Positions 24,195 to 35,965 of a stretch of 64,000 nucleotides of DNA are shown piece by piece. The position numbers were made by a program, and so were the translations under genes. The stretch is from Rhabditoides inermis. Lineage: Eukaryota; Nematoda; Chromadorea; Rhabditida; Rhabditidae. Within the stretch, counting starts at the first letter, position 1. The number at the start of each line of letters is the position of its first letter. The stretch is taken from positions 148,501 to 212,500 of the forward strand of contig CAWZYM010000435.1 of the NCBI GenBank assembly GCA_963966185.1, written 5' to 3'. A model generated the notes under the pieces. It worked only from the letters and a program-made list of their open reading frames with translations, was not told the origin of the DNA and did not search any database.

Positions 24195-26290
24195 CTAGAT
24201 TCTGATAGGCTTTACCGCGGAGTGTGCCGGAGCGCCCTCTATGTGCATACGAGAGAGTGAAAGAGCAGAGAGTAGGAAAGAATGCATATCAGTAGCAGTG
24301 ATCAATATATATTATTATAACTACTAATCTACTGATCGGCTTTGACCGCGGAGGCGCGCGAAGCGTGCCGGAGCGCTTTCTATGTGCATACGATAATGTG
24401 AACGATCAGATGGTCGGAGAAAATGCATATCAGTAGCAGTGATCAATTTATTCTTATTATTACTGATCTACTGATAGGATTTGACTGCGGAGGCGCGCGG
24501 AGCAGCTGTCTATGATCGTAGGCGAGAGTAAATATTTTATATTATTAGATCCGTGATAACTAATCATTGTCAACCAGCTACTGATAGGATTTGACCACGG
24601 AGGCGCGCGGAGCGGCTGTCTATGATCGTAGGCGAGAGTAAATATTTTATAATATTAGATCCGTGATAACTAATCATTGTCAACCAGCTACTGATAGGAT
24701 TTGACCGCGGAGGCGCGCGGAGCGTGCCGGAGCGCTTTCTATGTGCATACGAGAGAAAGAAAGATCAGAGAGTCGGAGAAACTTCATATCAGTAGCAGTG
24801 ATCAATGCATTCTTACTATTACTGATCTACTGATATATTTTGACCGCGGAGGCGCGCGGAGCGTGCCGGAGCGCTTTCTATGTGCATACGAGAGAGTGAA
24901 AGATCAGAGATTTGGAGAAAATTCATATCAGTAGCAGTGATCAATATATATTCTTATTATTACTGATCTACTAATATATTTTGACCGCGGAGGCGCGCGG
25001 AGCGTGCCGGAGCGCTTTCTATGTGCATACGAGAGAAAGAAAGATCAGAGAGTCGGAGAAACTTCATATCAGTAGCAGTGATCAATGCATTCTTACTATT
25101 ACTGATCTACTGATATATTTTGACCGCGGAGGCGCGCGGAGCGTGCCGGAGCGCTTTCTATGTGCATACGAGAAAGTGAACGATCAGAGAGTCGGAGAAA
25201 GTTCATATCAGTAGCAGTGATCAATGCATTCTTACTATTACTGATCTAAGTACTGATAAATTTTGACCGCGAAGGTGCGCGGAGCGTGCAGGAGCGCTCT
25301 CTATGTGCACACGAGAAAGTGAACGATCAGAGAGTCGGAGAAAATTCATATCAGTAGCAGTGATCAATGCATTCTTACTATTACTGATCTACTGATATAT
25401 TTTGACCGCGGAGGCGCGCGGAGCGTGCCGGAGCGCTTTCTATGTGCATACGAGAGAAAGAAAGATCAGAGAGTCGGAGAAACTTCATATCAGTAGCAGT
25501 GATCAATGCATTCTTACTATTACTGATATACTGATCTACTGATATATTTTGACCGCGGAGGCGCGCGGAGCGTGCCGGAGCGCTTTCTATTTGCATACGA
25601 GAAAGTGAACGATCAGAGAGTCGGAGAAAATTCATATCAGTAGCAGTGATCAATGCATTCTTACTATTACTGATCTACTGATAAATTTTGACCGCGGAGG
25701 CGCGCGGAGCGTGCCGGAGCGCTTTCTATGTGCATACGAGAGAAAGAAAGATCAGAGAGTCGGAGAAACTTCATATCAGTAGCAGTGATCCATGCATTCT
25801 TACTATTACTGATCTACTGATATATTTTGACCGCGAAGGCGCGCGGAGCGTGCCGGAGCGCTTTCTATGTGCATACGAGAAAGTGAACGATCAGAGAGTC
25901 GGAGAAACTTCATATCAGTAGCAGTGATCAATGCATTCTTACTATTACTGATCTACTGATAAATTTTGACCGCGGATGCGCGCGAAGCGTGCCGGAGCGC
26001 TTTCTATGTGCGTACGAGAGAGAAAAAGATCAGAGAGTAGGAGAGAAGGCATATCAGTATCAGTGATCAGTATATCATTATAATTACTGATCTACTGATC
26101 GGCTTTGACCGCGGAGGCGCGCGAAGCGTGCCGGAGCGCCCTCCATGTGCATACGAGAGAGTAAAATATCAGAGAGTAGGAGAAAATGCAAATCAGTATC
26201 AGTGATCATTATTGTTATTTTTATTACTGATCTACTGATATGCTCTGACAGCGGAGCGTGCCGGAGCGCCTTCTATGAGCATAGTAAATA
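24195..26290 (+). repeat. Minisatellite A-type array in H2 copy 2
   Basis: Units of about 140 bp follow the plan of array A, with two type-B units near 24,480-24,700. The run of about 885 bp from 24,719 is repeated nearly exactly from 27,387. Confidence 0.87.
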
Positions 26291-26544
26291 CATCTGTAGA
26301 AAAACAGTCAACCAGATACTATCAACCAGATAGTCTGTGACACTTTCTAATTATTTAAAATTACTGAAAATAAAAAAAGGAAATAAATAAAGATCAGTCA
26401 TCTACTGGAAGACTGACAACAGCACTTCTGGCACAGCTCCTTATAGCACTTCCAGAGCACAAATCAAGTCAATCTATATATCAATCGATAGATAATTTTC
26501 CCCTTTATTTTATACCTATGATTCTAGCGCGCGAAGCGCGCTAG

Positions 26545-26883
26545 TCGCAGCGCGCCGCTGCGCCGCTCTGTCTAAATGTCCTATGGTGTACATCCGTACA
26601 TGGTTTTCCCTGCGCCACGGCTCTATGGATTTCGCAAAATTTGATATTGCCGGAAAGCCCTCGGTCTGTAGATGCTCAATTTAAACCTCCACCCTTTTAT
26701 CTCTCAAATCCGCGGAGCTATAAGCGGAGCTATAAACGTTAATAATTCGTTTCACTCGTCAAAATGTTATGAATTTGTAGATAAACAGTAGTATTGAACA
26801 TAACCAAAAACTTGTATGAATTTCTATTCTTCTAATTTTCATGTTCTAGCGCGGAGGCGCGCGACAGCGCGCCGGAGCGCTAG
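26545..26883 (+). mobile_element. Short chimeric Helitron-like unit, 339 bp
   Basis: An H2-like head (TCGCAGCGCGCCGCTGCGCC) is joined after about 190 bp to the H3 tail found at 17,560-17,707, including its hairpin and CTAG. It is therefore a head-tail hybrid. Confidence 0.72.
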
Positions 26884-29390
26884 TCGCAGCGCCCGCTGCG
26901 CCTGGCTGTGCAAAATGCCCTATGGTTTCCGTACGTCCATCGCTCTACCGTGCCACCCACTACTCCTATCTAGCCAAACGTGACATCGATCCGATGGTCT
27001 CGGTCCCGAGATGCAGGATTCCAATTTTCAGATCTTTATCTCTCATATCCGCGGAGCTATAAGCTCAAGAAGGTCCGACGAAATAGCGCGTAATCCGAGA
27101 GAGTCAGACAGAATAGAGGCGAGATAGTGTGTCAGATGAAGAGACAGGTCACTGACGAATCGGCTGCGGCGAGTAGACCTTACAAGAACGAGTACTGCGA
27201 ATCGCAGACTTCAGCATTCGAGAAACGGTTTCGACGTCACTCCTCTACACTCCCTTACCTACAAATCTGCCCGTAATCTTTTTATAATTCCTCCTGGTTT
27301 CCTTTCACGAAGTGATTTAGTCGAGGCGAGGCGACACCAAACATTTGTCGCGGGCTGTTCAAGAAAACTAGGCAACCGTGTAAGATCGGAGCGTGCCGGA
27401 GCGCTTTCTATGTGCATACGAGAGAAAGAAAGATCAGAGAGTCGGAGAAACTTCATATCAGTAGCAGTGATCAATGCATTCTTACTATTACTGATCTACT
27501 GATATATTTTGACCGCGGAGGCGCGCGGAGCGTGCCGGAGCGCTTTCTATGTGCATACGAGAGAGTGAAAGATCAGAGATTTGGAGAAAATTCATATCAG
27601 TAGCAGTGATCAATATATATTCTTATTATTACTGATCTACTAATATATTTTGACCGCGGAGGCGCGCGGAGCGTGCCGGAGCGCTTTCTATGTGCATACG
27701 AGAGAAAGAAAGATCAGAGAGTCGGAGAAACTTCATATCAGTAGCAGTGATCAATGCATTCTTACTATTACTGATCTACTGATATATTTTGACCGCGGAG
27801 GCGCGCGGAGCGTGCCGGAGCGCTTTCTATGTGCATACGAGAAAGTGAACGATCAGAGAGTCGGAGAAAGTTCATATCAGTAGCAGTGATCAATGCATTC
27901 TTACTATTACTGATCTAAGTACTGATAAATTTTGACCGCGAAGGTGCGCGGAGCGTGCAGGAGCGCTCTCTATGTGCACACGAGAAAGTGAACGATCAGA
28001 GAGTCGGAGAAAATTCATATCAGTAGCAGTGATCAATGCATTCTTACTATTACTGATCTACTGATATATTTTGACCGCGGAGGCGCGCGGAGCGTGCCGG
28101 AGCGCTTTCTATGTGCATACGAGAGAAAGAAAGATCAGAGAGTCGGAGAAACTTCATATCAGTAGCAGTGATCAATGCATTCTTACTATTACTGATATAC
28201 TGATCTACTGATATATTTTGACCGCGGAGGCGCGCGGAGCGTGCCGGAGCGCTTTCTATTTGCATACGAGAAAGTGAAAGATCAGAGAGTCGGAGAAAAT
28301 GCATATCAGTATCAGTGATCAATATTTTGTTATTATTATTGATCTACTGATCGGCTTTGACCGCGGAGGCGCGCGGAGCGTGCCGGAGGACATTCTATGA
28401 TCAAGGCCAGAGTAGAAATTTTATGATATTAGATCGGTGATAACTAAAAATCGTCAACCGGCTACTGATAGATTTTTACCGTTAGATCGGTGATAACTAA
28501 TAATTGTGAACCAGCTACTGATAGGTTTTGACCGCGGAGGCGCGCGGAGCGTGCCGAAGCGCTTTCTATGATCATAGGCGAGAGTAGATAGTAGATGATA
28601 ACTAATAGTTGTCAACCAGCTACTGATAGGTTTTGACCGCGAAGGCGCGCGGAGCGTGCCGGAGCGCCTTTTCTGAGCATAGGAGAGAAAAGATATTAGA
28701 TCAGTGATAACTAATAATTGTCAACCAGCTACTGATAGGTTTTGACCGCGGAGGCTCGCGGAGCGTGCCGGAGCGCCTTCTATGAGCATAGGAGAGAGTA
28801 GAAATTTTATGATATTAGATCGGTGATAACTAACAATTGTCAACCAGCTAATGATAGGTTTTGTCCGCGGAGGCGCGCGGAGCGTGCCGGAGCTCTTTCT
28901 ATGATCATAGGAGAGAGTAGATAGTAGATCAGTGGATAACTTATAGTTGTTAACCAGCTACTGATAAGCTTTAGCCGCGGAGGCGCGCGGAGCGTGCCGG
29001 AGCGCCTTCTCAAGCATAGGAGAGAGTAGATAGTAGATGATAACTAATAATTGTCAACCAGCTACGGATAGGTTTTCACCGCGAAGGCACGCGGCATCGT
29101 GCCGGAGCGTCTTCTATGAGCATAGTAAATACAATATCTGTAGAAAAGCAGTAACTGTCAACCAGCTACTAATAGACTGTGACACTTCCTGAATATTTTA
29201 TAATACTATAGATAAAAAAACAAGGAAATATTTAAAGATAAGTCATCTACTGGAAGACTCTGACAACATCACTTCTAGCACAGCTCCTAATAGCACTTCC
29301 AGACCACATATCAAGTCAATCTATATATCAATCGATAGAAAAAATTTTCCACTTTTCAAACTTTAATTTCTAGCGCGCGAAGCGCGCTAG
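26884..29390 (+). mobile_element. Helitron-like unit, type H2, copy 3
   Basis: The first 500 bases copy 17,708-18,208. The sequence then jumps abruptly at about 27,384 into the minisatellite of copy 2. The tail is the short H2 hairpin with CTAG. Confidence 0.75.
27384..29110 (+). repeat. Minisatellite array in H2 copy 3
   Basis: From 27,387 to about 28,272 it duplicates 24,719-25,603. From 28,330 the units are of the TTGTCAACCAGCTACTG type with degenerate hairpins. No gene is present. Confidence 0.85.
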
Positions 29391-29814
29391 TCCTCCTTTC
29401 ATACTAATATTTACTATGGTGTCTGTCTGTCTGTCCGTCCTTCCGGAGAGATATCTCTTTGCAAAGTCTACTCTAACTACTCATTTTTTCTAAAAAAGTT
29501 TCTTCAACACCCGAGAACGCAAAATTCCAAATATCTCGTCAATAGCGATCTCCTAATCATAGTTATCACTTAATCTCTTAACTATGGGGAAAAATTTCAA
29601 AATGCTTCAATTAGAACCAAATTTGGGGAGTAGGTGAATCGACCCAGAAAAAGTCGATAGCCGCGATACCAGCTGTCTGTGACCTCATCACATCACTTCT
29701 AGCACAGCTCCTAATAGCACTTCCAGACCACATATCAAGTCAATCTATATATCAATCGATAGAAAAATTTTTCCACTTTTCAAACTTTAATTTCTAGCGC
29801 GCGAAGCGCGCTAG
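29391..29814 (+). mobile_element. Short Helitron-like unit, type H4 head with H2 tail
   Basis: The head is TCCTCCTTTCATACTAATAT with a GTCTGTCTGTCTGTCCGTCC phrase. The last 120 bases repeat the H2 tail at 29,265-29,390. The unit is 424 bp. The same head is found on the minus strand at 42,833 and 46,223. Confidence 0.77.
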
Positions 29815-31108
29815 TCTCCTTTTCTACTAAAATGTCCTATGGTGTCCGTACGTCATTCCAGAGTCATAACTAGCTTCAAATTCAACCAATTCGCATGAAA
29901 CTTGGTAGAAAGTTGTGTTTTCTTCCAAGGACGACATCAAAATTCAGGCACCTCTCAACTCTCCCTCTACGCCCATATTTGGTCAAAAAACCACCAAAAA
30001 TGGTCACTTTTGCACTTTTTCTTGTGTGTCCGCGGGCATAACTCCGTTTCTACCGAACCGATTTGCGTCAAACTTTGCGAAAAGTTTACATAGTACTTCA
30101 GGATGCAGTCCACTTTGTGATTACTCTCCAATTACACTCATTGCCTATATTTGGTAGAAAAACCTCAAAATTCGCCGATTTTGGTGCTGTCCGCTGCAAA
30201 AGCTTCTCACCTAAAAAACAGTTTCGCTTCTTGTTCTGTATTTACTTTCAACAAATAGTTATGTCACTAACCTGCAAGTTTCATCATCATTGGTTACGGT
30301 GTAAGGCAAATATAGCCAAATTAGCAAGAGCCGCGCGCGCGCTCTCGCCTCACTTTTGCGATTTTTAGTATTTCCGCGGTCATAACTCGATTCATACAGA
30401 ACCAGTTTGCATGAAACTCATAAGATAGTTGAGTTCACGTCTTCTGATGCAGTCCACTTTGTGACAGTTCTCAATTTTGCTTTCATTACCTATATTTATG
30501 GTCGAAATACCACCAAAAATGGTCATTTTGCACTTTTTCTTGTGTGTCCGCGTGCATATCTCCGTTTCTACTGAACCGATTTGCGTGAAACTTTTCAAAA
30601 AGTTCACATATTACTTCAGGACGCAATACACTTCGTGATTACTCTCCAACTACACTCATTGCCTATATTTCGAAGTAATCCACGAAAGTAATCGAAATTG
30701 TAGCTGTTCGCAGAGAACGAGTCTCATCTAAGAAACATCTCCGCTTTATTTTCCGTAAATACATTCAACAATTAGTTTCAACAAATAGTGCGTACCTGCA
30801 AAATTCAGCGTTATAGGTTACGGTGTGAGGAACATATTGTCAAATTATCAAAAGATGCGCGCGCCAAAAACTTTTCTTTTGCGATTTTGATTAGTTCCGC
30901 GTTCATGACTTGATTCATACTAAACCAATTTGTATGAAACTTTGAAGATAGTTGAGTTCACGTCCTCGGCTGTAGTCCACGTTATGATAGTTCTCAATTT
31001 TGCTTTCATTATCCGGTTAAAAAACCATCACAGTCTCGCTGTCCGGCAGCGGAAGCTCCATGTCCAAGCAAAATTTTTTACTTCAATCTCTAAAATTGCA
31101 TTGACAAA

Positions 31109-31164
31109 GAACAGAGAGAGAGAGAGACAGAGAGACAGAGAGAGACAGAGAGACAGAGAGAGAT

Positions 31165-31210
<46 letters not shown>

Positions 31211-31382
31211 TTAGAGAGAAGCATATAGATATATACAGAGAAAGGCAGTGTTAGAGCGAATAAGAGTATTGTTATCTTTGCATTGACAATAGAAAAAATG
31301 CGAGAGGAGACTTGAGAGAAGGAAAAAGAGGAAGAGAGGGAAAAATAGGAAGAGTTAGATGAAAAAGGGAAGGGAGACATAG

Positions 31383-31447
<65 letters not shown>

Positions 31448-31586
31448 AAGAGAGAGAGAGAATGCGAAAATGAAAGAGGGAGAGAGGTCGCAGTAGCAAA
31501 GCTCTCTGTTTTCGTAGCATTAACACTAAAAGAAATACTAGGAGAGAGAGAGAGAAAGAGAGAGAAAGAGAGAGCAATGAGAGAGA

Positions 31587-31626
<40 letters not shown>

Positions 31627-31638
31627 CAATGAGAGAGA

Positions 31639-31737
<99 letters not shown>

Positions 31738-31795
31738 AGAGGAAGCAGAGAGAGGAAGCAGAGAGAGAGAGGGGGGGGGAGAGAGGAGGGAGAGG
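31109..31795 (+). repeat. (GA)n microsatellite cluster
   Basis: Several long GA tracts (about 31,109-31,218, 31,385-31,460 and 31,535-31,795) are separated by short H3 sequence. The 263-codon minus-strand frame here is a Ser/Leu artefact of CT repeats. Confidence 0.93.
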
Positions 31796-31937
31796 GGGAT
31801 AGATTGAGAGGAGATGAGAAAGAATTTTATTATGAGCAAAGGAAAGTATATGTCAGAAAAAGAAATGTATAATATTATCATTGATCTATGTATTCAAAGC
31901 GTGCGGAATCTCTTTCTGTATAGGCGAGAACATTTAA

Positions 31938-33009
31938 AGCAACAGTGGCGACTTATTTTCGACTCGGAGTATTATTAAAAATCATATTATCTTTCAAAAG
32001 TACTTCCAAGTAAAAGTAGTTGGTTTGTACCGTTGTCTCAGTTGAGCAAAAGGACTGACATGTTTTCAATGGAGACATGTGCCAACAGGCTCTCTCTCTC
32101 ATACCAGTGCAAAGCGGCCATATTATAATGAACGCGTTTACGAAGTTATGCAGTTATTATCTAAAAGCATAACTTCTGTTGTAACATAACACGTCGAATA
32201 ATGCTGAGAGCCTGTTTGCACATGTCTCCATTGAAAACATGTCAGTCCTTTTGCTCAACTGAGACAACGGTACAAACCAACTACTTTTACTTGGAAGTAC
32301 TTTTGAAAGATAATATCTGTCCTTTTCTTAAGTTTTGTTTCACAAAATTACATTTTCATACACGTTCGCGATTCGCTGCGAGGATACCGACGCGCACCCG
32401 CTATTCGCCTATCTCTCTCTCTCTCTCTCACTCACACACAGAGGGGGCGGGGCGAAAGCGATTGTCCGACGCCCGACACCAATCTCAATCCGCACTCGAA
32501 TGCGGACTCTCCGTATCTCGCTTCAAATTCAATCAAACTCAATACAACTTTCTATAACTCTATCGAATAGAGATGTGAATGCAATGTAACAGTGGAAATC
32601 ACTTCAAAATGAGGAAAAGTGCTTCATCCGAGAAAAGTCGTTTTTGAGCATTCTAGCGCGCGGGGACATCCAGTACAAACGAGAGGGCGCTGGCGCGCCC
32701 TCTCTAATTAACCTAACACATTTGCAGTTTTTACGAAAGAACGACGATTCTGCGTTACTTTCGATTCTGCAACTGCCAAGAATGCAGCTCAAAATTTGAA
32801 TTTCCCGCCAACGCTTGACTGCAAAAACTGGGGTCGGAGACATCACCGCAAATGAACAACGCTCGGTCACTTGCTTCTTGGCTCAGTGCATGTGCTCTGC
32901 GTTATGGAACCGAGCTCGCTGGTTCTATTCCCGTTCCCGCCAAAAGTTTTGCTCATGGGAAAAAAGGAGTTGTGGCAGGTTGTGGCAGAAATAAGTCGCC
33001 ACTGTTCCT
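31938..33009. mobile_element. TTAA-type element, 1,072 bp, with nested fold-back
   Basis: Inverted ends AGCAACAGTGGCGACTTATT (left) and AGGAACAGTGGCGACTTATT (right, complement) lie between TTAA repeats at 31,934-31,937 and 33,010-33,013. The empty site ACATTTAAATTCAG is intact in H3 copy 3 at about 35,100. The right 300 bases match the smaller element at 16,858. The left part holds the palindrome at 31,984-32,316. No transposase is visible. Confidence 0.82.
31984..32316. repeat. Fold-back repeat, arms of about 110 bp
   Basis: The sequence starting ATATTATCTTTCAAAAGTAC returns as its complement ending at 32,316. Both arms contain the phrase GTTGGTTTGTACCGTTGTCT. A related single arm lies at 36,569-36,700. 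Confidence 0.82.
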
Positions 33010-33171
33010 TTAAATTCAGAAATATACACTTTAATAATCAGTTTCACTCAAAATGTTATGAAATTGTAAACAAACAGTATTATTGATCATAACAAAAACT
33101 TGTATGAATTTCTATTATTCTCATTTTCATGACCTAGCGCGGAGGCGCGCGACAGCGCGCCGGAGCGCTAG

Positions 33172-34483
33172 TCTCCTTTTCTACTAAAATGTCCTATGGT
33201 GTCCGTACGTCATTCCAGAGTCATAACTAGCTTCAAACTCAACCAATTCACATGAAACTTGGTAGAAAGTTGTGTTCTCTTCCAAGGACGACATCAAAAT
33301 TCAGGCACATCTCAACTCCCCCTCTACGCCCATATTTGGTCAAAAAACCACCAAAAATGGTCACTTTTGCACTTTTTCTTGTGTGTCCGCGGGCATAACT
33401 CCGTTTCTACCGAACCGATTTGCGTCAAACTTTGCGAAAAGTTTACATAGTACTTCAGGATGCAGTCCACTTTGTGATTACTCTCCATTTACACTCATTG
33501 CCTATATTTGGTAGAAAAACCTCAAAATTTGCCGATTTTGGTGCTGTCCGCTGCAAAAGCTTCTCACCTAAGAAACAGTTTTGCTTCTTGTTCTGTATTT
33601 ACTTTCAACAAATAGTTATGTCACTAACCTGCAAGTTTCATCATCATTGGTTACGGTGTAAGGAAAATATAGCCAAATTAGCAAGAGCCGCGCGCGCGCT
33701 CTCGCCTCACTTTTGCGATTTTTAGTATTTCCGCGGTCATAACTCGTTTCATACAGAACCAGTTTGCATGAAACTCCTAAGATAGTTGAGTTCACGTCTT
33801 CTGAAGCAGTCCACTTTGTGACAGTTCTCAATTTTGCTTTCATTACCTCTATTTATGGTCGAAATACCACCAAAAATGGTCACTTTTGCACTTTTTCTTG
33901 TGTGTCCGCGTGCATATCTCCGTTTTTACTGGACCGATTTGCGTGAAACTTTTCAAAAAGTTCACATATTACTTCAGGACGCAGTACACTTCGTGATTAC
34001 TCTCCAACTACACTCATTGCCTATATTTCGAAGAAAAACCACGAAAGTAATCGAATTTGTAGCTGTTCGCAGAGAACGTGTCTCATCTAAGAAACATCTC
34101 CGCTTTGTTTTCCGTAAATACATTCAACAATTAGTTTCAACAAATAGTGCGTACCTGCAAAATTCAGCGTTATAGGTTACGGTGTGAGGAACATATTGTC
34201 AAATTATCAAAAGATGCGCGCGCCAAAAACTTTTCTTTTGCGATTTTGATTAGTTCCGCGTTCATGACTTGATTCATACTAAACCAATTTGTATGAAACT
34301 TTGAAGATAGTTGAGTTTACGTCCTCGGCTGTAGTCCACGTTGTAATAGTTCTCAATTTTGCTTTCATTATCCGGTTAAAAAACCATCACAATCTCGCTG
34401 TCCGGCAGCGGAAGCTCCATGTCCAAACAAAATTTTTACTTCAATCTCTAAAAATGCATTGACAAAAAACAGAGAGAAAGACA

Positions 34484-34541
<58 letters not shown>

Positions 34542-35264
34542 GAGAGGGAGGGAGAGAGGAAAAGTTAGAGAGAAGCATATAGATATATACAGAGAAAGGC
34601 AGTGTTAGAGCGAATAAGAGTATTGTTATCGTTGCATTGACAATATAAAAAATGCGAGAGGAGACTTGAAAGAAGGAAAAAGAGGAAGAGAGGGAAAAAG
34701 AAGAAGATTTAGATGAAGAAGGGAAGGGAGATATAGAGAGAGAGAGAGAGAGAGAGAATGCGAAAATGAGAGAGAGAGGTCGCAGTAGCAAAGCTCTCTG
34801 TTTTCGTACCATTAACACTAAAAGAAATACGAGGAGAGAGAGAGAGAGAAAGAGAGAGAAAGAGAGAGAGAGCAGAGAGCAGAGGAAGAGAGCAGAGGAA
34901 GAGAGAGAGGAAGCAGAGAGAGAGAGAGAGAGGGGGAGAGAGGAGGGAGAGGGGGATAGAATGAGAGGAGATGAGAAAGAATTTTATTATGAGCAAAGGA
35001 AAGTATAGTTCAGAAAAAGAAATATAATATTATCATTGATCTATGTATTCAAAGACATTGATAGGCAGCGTGCGGAATCTCTTTCTGTATAGGCGAGAAC
35101 ATTTAAATTCAGAAATATACACTTTAATAATCAGTTTCACTCAAAATGTTATGAAATTGTAAACAAACAGTATTATTGATCATAACAAAAACTTGTATGC
35201 ATTTCTTTTCTTCTCATTTTCATGACCTAGCGCGGAGGCGCGCGACAGCGCGCCGGAGCGCTAG
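33172..35264 (+). mobile_element. Helitron-like unit, type H3, copy 3 (array end)
   Basis: This 2,093-bp unit has no TTAA insertion, so it provides the empty site for the element in copy 2. GA tracts lie at 34,470-34,560 and 34,730-34,940. Its CTAG at 35,261-35,264 is followed by T and non-repeat sequence, marking the right edge of the array. Confidence 0.8.
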
Positions 35265-35741
35265 TATTGTATCCTAGTTTGCTTTGGTTTAACCATGTAA
35301 CGTATGTATTCAGTTCGGCTGTGACCAGCCACCTTAGGCCGCGGTAGTGCTGACGCGCTGAAGACGGCCTACACCCTCGTAGCCACCGTCTGCACCCACG
35401 TCGAGTTCCAGGTGAGTTCGAAGTGTAAGGCTGATGGAGGCGAACTCGCATTACATTGCTGGCAATAAGTGGACAATGCTGTGAATGAGCGAAAATTTGA
35501 AGTGTACACGCGCGAAATTACGAAAAATCCATTGCATTGGCATTTGGAATTGCATTGGCATTTGGAATTTCATCCAATTTTGGTGTAGGAGTTGTTACCA
35601 GTCTGCCCATGCTGTCTGTCATTTGTCCATATGTGGCTTTCTCAACAAAAAAACCGAACTTTTTTTGAATTTTGGTGTAAAGTTACGGTAAATTAGGAAA
35701 GAAAGAGGTGCGAGAAGTTGATGGTTTGTTGTTTATTTCAG

Positions 35742-35878
35742 ACAGAACTCCGGACGACATCTTGGTGCGTCGCCGCGAGTGCACCGGCGACGCGTCGAAG
35801 GTTGAGCAGCTCAAGTTCGCTGAGGACAAGTCGCCCAAGATGGCCGAGATCCCCTTCAACTCGATTAACAAGTATCAG
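35742..35878 (+). pseudogene. Isolated Na+/K+-ATPase alpha-like exon
   Basis: This 137-bp exon is bounded by TTTATTTCAG and a GTGTGT donor. It encodes 45 residues with CTGDAS and AEIPFNSINKYQ. These match the nucleotide-binding domain of the Na+/K+-ATPase alpha subunit, where GDAS and EIPFNSTNKYQ are conserved (family knowledge). The neighbouring exons of that enzyme are not in the window. Its start phase (1) does not match the phase-0 end of the upstream gene C exon, so it is not part of that reading frame. It is best read as a captured or duplicated exon fragment. Confidence 0.7.
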
Positions 35879-35965
35879 GTGTGTGGAGGAGATGGAGGGA
35901 AGAAGAAGAGACGCTCAATTGTGAGAGAAAGTCAGGTTAAATATATATCGTGTATTGATTTGATT

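Larger units (their letters stand above)
23063..26544 (+). mobile_element. Helitron-like unit, type H2, copy 2
   Basis: This 3,482-bp unit has the H2 head, a CT-rich tract (23,938-24,121), a 140-bp minisatellite and the same tail hairpin and CTAG as copy 1. The 730 bases after the head match copy 1 closely. Confidence 0.77.
29815..33171 (+). mobile_element. Helitron-like unit, type H3, copy 2
   Basis: The head is TCTCCTTTTCTACTAAAATG and the tail is the H3 hairpin with CTAG. Without the 1,072-bp TTAA element and one target repeat the unit is 2,281 bp. It holds long GA tracts. No Rep-helicase frame is visible. Confidence 0.78.
1..35264 (+). mobile_element. Head-to-tail array of Helitron-like elements
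   Basis: The whole stretch reads as consecutive Helitron-like units on the plus strand. Most seams have the form GC-rich hairpin + CTAG followed at once by TC, which are the known 3' and 5' terminal signatures of Helitrons. Seams are at 4195/4196, 6225/6226, 8258/8259, 15664/15665, 17707/17708, 23062/23063, 26544/26545, 26883/26884, 29390/29391, 29814/29815 and 33171/33172. The last CTAG (35,261-35,264) is followed by T, the expected target base. Heads share a motif like CTATGG-GTCYGTCYGTCC shortly after TC. I see no Rep or helicase frame, so the units are probably non-autonomous. The first 162 bases are an exact copy of 1,085-1,246 and belong to a unit cut by the window edge. Confidence 0.8.

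Noticed and set aside
24701..27883. Recurrent 77-codon frames in the minisatellites
   Set aside because: Units are about 140 bp, not a multiple of three, so the frame does not carry through. They recur only because the DNA repeats.
18690..29110. CRISPR-like regular spacing
   Set aside because: Units are 110-140 bp with no constant short repeat separating unique spacers. The context is eukaryotic and the units are tandem minisatellites.
31090..31881. 263-codon minus-strand frame, the second longest in the window
   Set aside because: It is almost entirely Ser and Leu from (GA)n tracts with no stop possible in CT repeats. Not a gene.
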